Shown piece after piece: positions 13,175-16,201 of a stretch of 16,201 nucleotides of DNA. The notes under the pieces are model-generated. The model did not search any database, was not told the origin of the DNA, and saw only the letters and a list, made by a program, of their open reading frames with translations. This DNA comes from an uncultured Christensenella sp. Its GTDB lineage: Bacteria > Bacillota > Clostridia > Christensenellales > Borkfalkiaceae. The DNA lies in NCBI GenBank assembly GCA_905212395.1, contig CAJMEI010000005.1:1-16201 (forward strand). The letters are read 5' to 3'. Numbering within the stretch: the first letter of the stretch is position 1; each line of letters starts with the position of its first letter. The position numbers and the translations under genes are program-made.

Positions 13175-14002
13175 TTAGTTGACTCTCTTGATAATAAATT
13201 TATCAGTCTTATTCTTTTTCTTTCTCGTCTTATATCCGAGAGCAGGTTTACCCCAAGGCGTAACGGGTCCGCTTCTTCCGACGGGCGCTTTACCTTCACC
13301 ACCACCGTGCGGGTGATCGCAGGGGTTCATTACCGAACCTCTTACGGTAGGTCTTATACCCATATGTCTCTTCTTTCCCGCTTTTCCGATAGAAATAATT
13401 TCGTGTTCGCCGTTTCCTACCGTTCCGATAGTAGCTTTACAAGAAACCATAACGTATCTCATTTCTCCGCTGGGAAGTTTTATCGTAGCTAAATTACCTT
13501 CTTTAGCCATAAGTTGCGCGCCAAGTCCCGCGCTTCTTACCAATTGCGCGCCTTTTCCGGGTTGCAATTCGATATTGTGTACGTTAGTACCTACGGGAAT
13601 ATCTTCTAATTTTAAACAGTTACCTGCTTTTATATCCGCGTTCTTTCCGCTTAAAATCGTATCTCCTACGTTTAATCCTACGGGAGCTAAAATGTATCTC
13701 TTTTCTCCGTCAGCGTAAACGATTAACGCAATGTTTGCGGTTCTGTTGGGGTCGTATTCTATCGTCTTAACAGTTGCGGGAATTCCGTCTTTATCTCTCT
13801 TAAAGTCGATTATACGATATTTTCTCTTGTTTCCACCGCCTTGATGTCTTACGGTGATTTTACCTTGAGCGTTTCTTCCCGCTTTGTGTCTTTGGTCTTC
13901 AAGTAAGGACCTTTCGGGAGTCGTACTCGTTATTTCTTCGAACGTGCTTACTGTCATTTGACGACGCGCGTTGGAAGTAGGTTTATATCTCTTAATACCC
14001 AT
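13175..14002 (-). CDS. rplB: 50S ribosomal protein L2
   Basis: L2 is one of the most conserved large-subunit proteins. It is required for subunit association and supports the peptidyl transferase centre. The 275 residues are full length. The N-terminal OB-like part carries RHQGGGNKRKYR (52-63), and the C-terminal part carries MNPCDHPHGGGEGK (225-238). His230 there corresponds to the E. coli His229 implicated in peptidyl transferase activity. Residue 228 is Cys where Val is usual in this motif, a mild oddity. GGAGG lies 9 nt before the ATG. Gaps to rplW and rpsS are 18 and 14 nt. Confidence 0.98.
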   Translation of the reverse strand: MGIKRYKPTSNARRQMTVSTFEEITSTTPERSLLEDQRHKAGRNAQGKITVRHQGGGNKRKYRIIDFKRDKDGIPATVKTIEYDPNRTANIALIVYADGEKRYILAPVGLNVGDTILSGKNADIKAGNCLKLEDIPVGTNVHNIELQPGKGAQLVRSAGLGAQLMAKEGNLATIKLPSGEMRYVMVSCKATIGTVGNGEHEIISIGKAGKKRHMGIRPTVRGSVMNPCDHPHGGGEGKAPVGRSGPVTPWGKPALGYKTRKKKNKTDKFIIKRVN

Positions 14003-14020
14003 TGTATTTATCCTCCACTA

Positions 14021-14323
14021 TTAAGACAACGAATCGAAGAATTCGATGCTCTTGCTGTCTTTTTTAAGCTGTACGATAGCTTTTTTGTAGTCGGAAGTGT
14101 AACCTTCGCTTCTTCCCATTCTTTTAAGCTTACCGTGGCAATTTACCGTGTTGACGCTGTCAACCTTTACTCCGAAAATGCTTTCGATTGCAAGACGAAT
14201 TTCAGTTTTGTTTGCGTCTTTAGCTACTTCAAAAGTGTATCTTTTGTTTTCGATTCCGGCATAACTTTTTTCCGAAAGAATCGGTCTTATGATTATATCT
14301 CTTTCTCTCATATTATTCTCCAT
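14021..14323 (-). CDS. rplW: 50S ribosomal protein L23
   Basis: L23 sits at the peptide exit tunnel rim and is the docking point for trigger factor and SRP. The 100-residue frame shows RPILSEKS (13-20), YTFEVAKDANKTEI (29-42) and FGVKVDSVNT (50-59), all typical. The start is ambiguous. The ATG at 14323 has AGGAGG only 3 nt upstream and overlaps the rplD stop by 11 nt. A second in-frame ATG at 14311 has GGAG 6 nt upstream, lies just after the rplD stop, and gives a 96-residue protein starting MRERDIIIRP, which resembles family N-termini more closely. The longer frame is listed. Either start gives a complete L23. Confidence 0.95.
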   Translation of the reverse strand: MENNMRERDIIIRPILSEKSYAGIENKRYTFEVAKDANKTEIRLAIESIFGVKVDSVNTVNCHGKLKRMGRSEGYTSDYKKAIVQLKKDSKSIEFFDSLS

Positions 14324-14936
14324 AGACCTCCTCTAAACTTTTTACGGTCATTACGTCTAAAACGATTGCTTTGTTTTTAACGATGTCATAAGTGTTGAGT
14401 TGAGCTTTATCCATCGTGCTTACTTTGGGAAGATTTGCCGAAGCTCTTCTTACTAAGTCGTTAGCTTCTCCCATAACCATAAGTACGCTCTTGTCAAACT
14501 TCATAGCTTCGATAAAAGCTTTCATTTCTTTCGTTTTTCCGCTTTCTACGACGAATTTATCTACTACGAAAAGTTCTCCGTCCGCAATTTTTTTGCTTAA
14601 TGCCGAAAACATTGCCGTTCTTCTCGCAACGATGTTCATCTTTTTAGAGAAATCTCTGCTCTTGGGAGCAAATACTACGCCACCCTTAGTCCATTGGGGA
14701 GCTCTAGTACTTCCTTGACGAGCGTTACCCGTTCCCTTTTGCCTCCAAGGTTTCTTACCTCCTCCGCGTACTTCGCTTCTGGTAAGAGTGCTTTTCGTTC
14801 CCTGTCTGTCGTTTGCCAAACGGGTTACTACTGCTTGATGAATTAACGGTTCGTTATATCCTATTTCAAATAATTCGGACAATTCCATAGAACCGGTTTC
14901 TTGTCCTTTCATATTATATATCTTAATACTTGGCAT
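14313..14936 (-). CDS. rplD: 50S ribosomal protein L4
   Basis: L4 has a globular domain on the ribosome surface and an extended loop that lines the peptide exit tunnel. In E. coli it also represses its own S10 operon through the leader RNA. The 207 residues match the family. The tunnel loop is visible as GGGKKPWRQKGTGNAR (58-73), followed by APQWTKGG (79-86). The C-terminal half has the Rossmann-like segments found in bacterial L4, including VLDVMTVKSLEEV near the end. AAGGAG lies 7 nt before the ATG. The stop codon lies inside the first codons of the longest rplW frame. L4 is the obvious candidate ligand for the rpsJ leader, but that is inference from other bacteria. Confidence 0.97.
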   Translation of the reverse strand: MPSIKIYNMKGQETGSMELSELFEIGYNEPLIHQAVVTRLANDRQGTKSTLTRSEVRGGGKKPWRQKGTGNARQGSTRAPQWTKGGVVFAPKSRDFSKKMNIVARRTAMFSALSKKIADGELFVVDKFVVESGKTKEMKAFIEAMKFDKSVLMVMGEANDLVRRASANLPKVSTMDKAQLNTYDIVKNKAIVLDVMTVKSLEEVYGE

Positions 14937-14947
14937 AGCTTTTCTCC

Positions 14948-15577
14948 TTATTTAACGCTCTCGCAAACGGTAATTATTCCGCCCTTTGCGCCGGGGATTG
15001 CGCCTTTTATCAAGAGAAGGTTTCTTTCTTGGTCAACCTTTACTACTTCGAGATTTTGAACGGTTACTCTTTCAACACCGTATTGTCCCGGCATGTGTTT
15101 GTTTTTGAAAACTCTTGAAGGACTGGAATTCGCGCCCATAGAACCGACTTCTCTGTGTACGGGGCCTACGCCGTGCGTTTCTTTAAGTCTTTGATTGTTC
15201 CATCTTTTAATTACGCCCGTAAATCCGTGTCCTTTACTCGTACCTACAACGTCAACGTGGTCGCCGGTTGCGAATACGTCGCAAGTTACGTTTTTACCGA
15301 CTTCGTAGCCTTCCAAAGAATCAACTCTGAATTCTTTTAAAACTTTGTGAGGAGCTACTCCCGCTTTCTTAAATTGTCCGAGTTCGGGCTTGTTAAGCTC
15401 TTTTTCGGAAACTTCGCCAAATCCGAGTTTTACTGCGGTGTATCCGTCGCTGTCAACAGTCTTTAATTGAACAACGGGACAAGGTCCGACTAAAACTACG
15501 GTTACCGGAATTACTTTCCCGTCAGATTCAAAAATCTGAGTCATTCCGATTTTCTTACCAATGATTGCTTTATTCAT
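14948..15577 (-). CDS. rplC: 50S ribosomal protein L3
   Basis: L3 binds early to the 3' end of 23S rRNA, and its long loop reaches toward the peptidyl transferase centre. The 209 residues fit the family. They begin with a typical MNKAIIGKKIGMTQIF segment, then GTSKGHGFTGV (112-122), the core loop MPGQYGVERVT (162-172) and the C-terminal GAIPGAKGG (192-200). Gln165 in the loop corresponds to the glutamine methylated by PrmB in E. coli L3. The ribosome binding site GGAGGTGA matches the anti-Shine-Dalgarno sequence over 8 bases and ends 9 nt before the ATG. The rplD gene follows after 11 nt, and its ribosome binding site overlaps the rplC stop codon, which suggests coupled translation. Confidence 0.98.
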   Translation of the reverse strand: MNKAIIGKKIGMTQIFESDGKVIPVTVVLVGPCPVVQLKTVDSDGYTAVKLGFGEVSEKELNKPELGQFKKAGVAPHKVLKEFRVDSLEGYEVGKNVTCDVFATGDHVDVVGTSKGHGFTGVIKRWNNQRLKETHGVGPVHREVGSMGANSSPSRVFKNKHMPGQYGVERVTVQNLEVVKVDQERNLLLIKGAIPGAKGGIITVCESVK

Positions 15578-15615
15578 AGATAAAGTTCACCTCCGATTTT
15601 ATTTTAAAAAATTTT

Positions 15616-15915
15616 TTACAACTTGATTTTTACGTCAACGCCTGCGGGAAGATGGATACTGTCCAAAATCTTTGCGTTGTTGGAATAAATGTCGATGAGT
15701 CTTTTGTGCGTTCTCATTTCGAATTGTTCTCTCGAATCTTTATCTTTGTGGGGAGAACGAAGAATCGTTACGACTTCTTTTTCCGTAGGAAGCGGAATAG
15801 GTCCGCTTATTTTAGCGCCAGACTTTTTCATAGCTTCTACTATTCTGCTAGCCGCTTGGTCAACCATATTAGCGTCGTAAGCCGCTAATTTAATTCTGAT
15901 TTTTTGTACTGCCAT
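15616..15915 (-). CDS. rpsJ: 30S ribosomal protein S10
   Basis: S10 sits in the 3' (head) domain of the small subunit. As NusE it also pairs with NusB in transcription antitermination. The 99-residue product matches the full family length of about 100. It shows the family signatures ISGPIPLPT (36-44), SPHKDKDSREQFE (54-66, on the extended loop) and LPAGVDVKI near the C-terminus (89-97). The start is supported by GGAGG 9 nt upstream of the ATG. It is the first gene of the cluster, behind the promoter and attenuator. A 38-nt A/T-rich gap separates it from rplC. Because S10 participates in antitermination, its own expression behind a leader terminator is suggestive of feedback, but nothing in the sequence proves that. 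Confidence 0.98.
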   Translation of the reverse strand: MAVQKIRIKLAAYDANMVDQAASRIVEAMKKSGAKISGPIPLPTEKEVVTILRSPHKDKDSREQFEMRTHKRLIDIYSNNAKILDSIHLPAGVDVKIKL

Positions 15916-15980
15916 TAGTGTTTGCCTCCGTTTATACTAACTTTTTGTAATATTGCCGTGTGTATCGCGCCTAAAACATT

Positions 15981-16013
15981 AAAAAAATCATTCGCGCTGT
16001 GTGTTGCGAATGA
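15981..16013 (-). terminator. Intrinsic terminator in the rpsJ leader (attenuator)
   Basis: On the minus strand TCATTCGC (16006-16013) pairs perfectly with GCGAATGA (15988-15995) around a 10-nt loop, and a run of seven T follows immediately (15981-15987). The stem can be extended outward by A-T and G-U pairs. It lies downstream of the cluster promoter and 65 nt upstream of rpsJ. It would therefore stop the operon's own transcripts at about 180 nt unless it is prevented from folding. It is unlikely to be the terminator of an upstream operon, because the promoter precedes it. Confidence 0.85.
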
Positions 16014-16044
16014 CTCCGATAATGATTATAGCGGTTAGTCGCAA
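16004..16044 (-). promoter_or_regulatory. Possible antiterminator fold in rpsJ leader
   Basis: Minus-strand segments TTGC (16041-16044), GACT (16037-16040), CCG (16032-16034) and ATAA (16026-16029) can pair in nested order with TTAT (16019-16022), CGG (16016-16018), AGTC (16012-16015) and GCAA (16004-16007). That gives 15 bp interrupted by small bulges of 2, 2 and 4 nt. The 3' side of this fold uses the same bases as the 5' arm of the downstream terminator (16006-16013), so the two structures exclude each other. The bulges make its stability uncertain. This is pairing by eye, not an energy calculation. Confidence 0.4.
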
Positions 16045-16089
16045 GAGTTTAACCCTCACATTTGTCAATGAAAATTATCTTTTCTTTTT

Positions 16090-16116
16090 AAAACAACCTT
16101 TCCGGATGGTCGTTTT
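16090..16116 (-). promoter_or_regulatory. Upstream leader hairpin of rpsJ
   Basis: On the minus strand AAAACGACC and GGTTGTTTT pair over 9 bp, with one G-U wobble, around a 9-nt loop, ATCCGGAAA. The G+C-rich half lies next to the loop. It sits about 45 nt after the predicted start of transcription. It could be a protein-binding or pausing hairpin of the leader. It lacks a proper T-tract and so is not a terminator. Confidence 0.5.
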
Positions 16117-16167
16117 ATCGGGAAATTAAGTAACTTTTCATCTCATCCCTATTAACACAGCTTATTC

Positions 16168-16196
16168 ATTCTACCAAACCCGTAAGAATTTGTCAA
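16168..16196 (-). promoter_or_regulatory. Sigma-A promoter of the S10-spc-alpha cluster
   Basis: On the minus strand a perfect -35 box TTGACA (16191-16196) is followed by a 17-nt spacer and a -10 box TAGAAT (16168-16173, 5 of 6 consensus bases). The predicted transcription start is an A or G near 16161-16162, about 245 nt upstream of the rpsJ start codon. It is the best promoter match I found in the window and is correctly placed and oriented to drive the whole gene cluster. Only 5 bases remain between it and the window edge, so any UP element or upstream operator cannot be assessed. Confidence 0.85.
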
Positions 16197-16201
16197 ACAA
16201 T

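Larger units (their letters stand above)
15916..16161 (-). promoter_or_regulatory. rpsJ leader (5' UTR), probable attenuator region
   Basis: This untranslated stretch of about 245 nt lies between the promoter and rpsJ. It contains, in order: a 9-bp hairpin (16090-16116), a possible antiterminator fold (16004-16044), an intrinsic terminator (15981-16013), and a 65-nt segment ending in the rpsJ ribosome binding site GGAGG (15925-15929, 9 nt before the ATG). No open reading frame of note is seen. A terminator placed between a promoter and the first gene is the classic layout of transcription attenuation. In gammaproteobacteria the S10 operon leader is controlled by ribosomal protein L4 (established). 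Whether L4 or another ligand acts here is unknown, and I do not recognise the fold as a named riboswitch or T-box. Confidence 0.7.

Noticed and set aside
13958..14380. Plus-strand open frame of 140 codons opposite rplB, rplW and rplD
   Set aside because: It spans three convincing genes and their junctions in antisense. No recognisable domain; a shadow frame.
16063..16068. A perfect TTGACA in the rpsJ leader (minus strand) as a second promoter -35 box
   Set aside because: The nearest TATAAT is 32 nt away, too far, and nothing like a -10 box lies at 16-18 nt.
15916..16161. T-box or metabolite riboswitch in the rpsJ leader
   Set aside because: No T-box motif, specifier loop or known riboswitch core was recognised, and the leader is short for a T-box.

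Overview
The window is one long core-genome locus. It is the fused S10-spc-alpha ribosomal protein cluster, read entirely on the minus strand (right to left). It holds 31 protein genes in the order rpsJ-rplC-rplD-rplW-rplB-rpsS-rplV-rpsC-rplP-rpmC-rpsQ-rplN-rplX-rplE-rpsN-rpsH-rplF-rplR-rpsE-rpmD-rplO-secY-adk-map-infA-rpmJ-rpsM-rpsK-rpsD-rpoA-rplQ. All are intact and recognisable. One of them, rpmJ (38 aa), is shorter than the usual ORF cutoff. I see no mobile element, CRISPR array, tRNA, rRNA or unknown protein gene.

The organism is most likely an uncultured Clostridia-class Firmicute (inference). The sequence is A+T-rich. Almost every gene has a strong GGAGG-type ribosome binding site. S14 is the short zinc form, S4 and L36 keep their zinc cysteines, adenylate kinase has a four-cysteine LID, and L17 carries long internal insertions of a type I associate with Clostridia. 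I cannot place it below class with confidence.

Layout, in the direction of transcription. At the right edge (16168-16196) is a near-consensus sigma-A promoter. It is followed by a leader of about 245 nt (to 15916). The leader contains a 9-bp hairpin, a possible antiterminator fold, and a clear intrinsic terminator 65 nt before rpsJ. This looks like an attenuator for the whole cluster. From 15915 to 6690 lie the S10 and spc ribosomal protein genes with gaps of about 0-40 nt. From 6663 to 3564 come the Sec translocon subunit SecY, adenylate kinase, methionine aminopeptidase, IF1 and L36. The junctions secY-adk (1 nt) and adk-map (4-nt overlap) have no visible ribosome binding site. Two non-coding gaps in this part (map-infA, rpmJ-rpsM) hold inverted repeats. 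The alpha section (S13, S11, S4, RNA polymerase alpha, L17) ends at a strong intrinsic terminator (490-523). The remaining 489 bases to the left edge are A+T-rich and show no convincing gene.

Together these genes co-produce about half of the ribosomal proteins, the polymerase alpha subunit, an initiation factor, the channel through which ribosomes insert membrane proteins, and the enzyme that trims N-terminal methionine from nascent chains. The locus is ordinary in content. The points most worth a second look are the rpsJ leader attenuator, the long repetitive Lys/Ala/Thr tail on L24, the unusual start signals (TTG for infA, no ribosome binding site for adk and map), and a His in place of a DNA-contacting Asn in the RpoA C-terminal domain.
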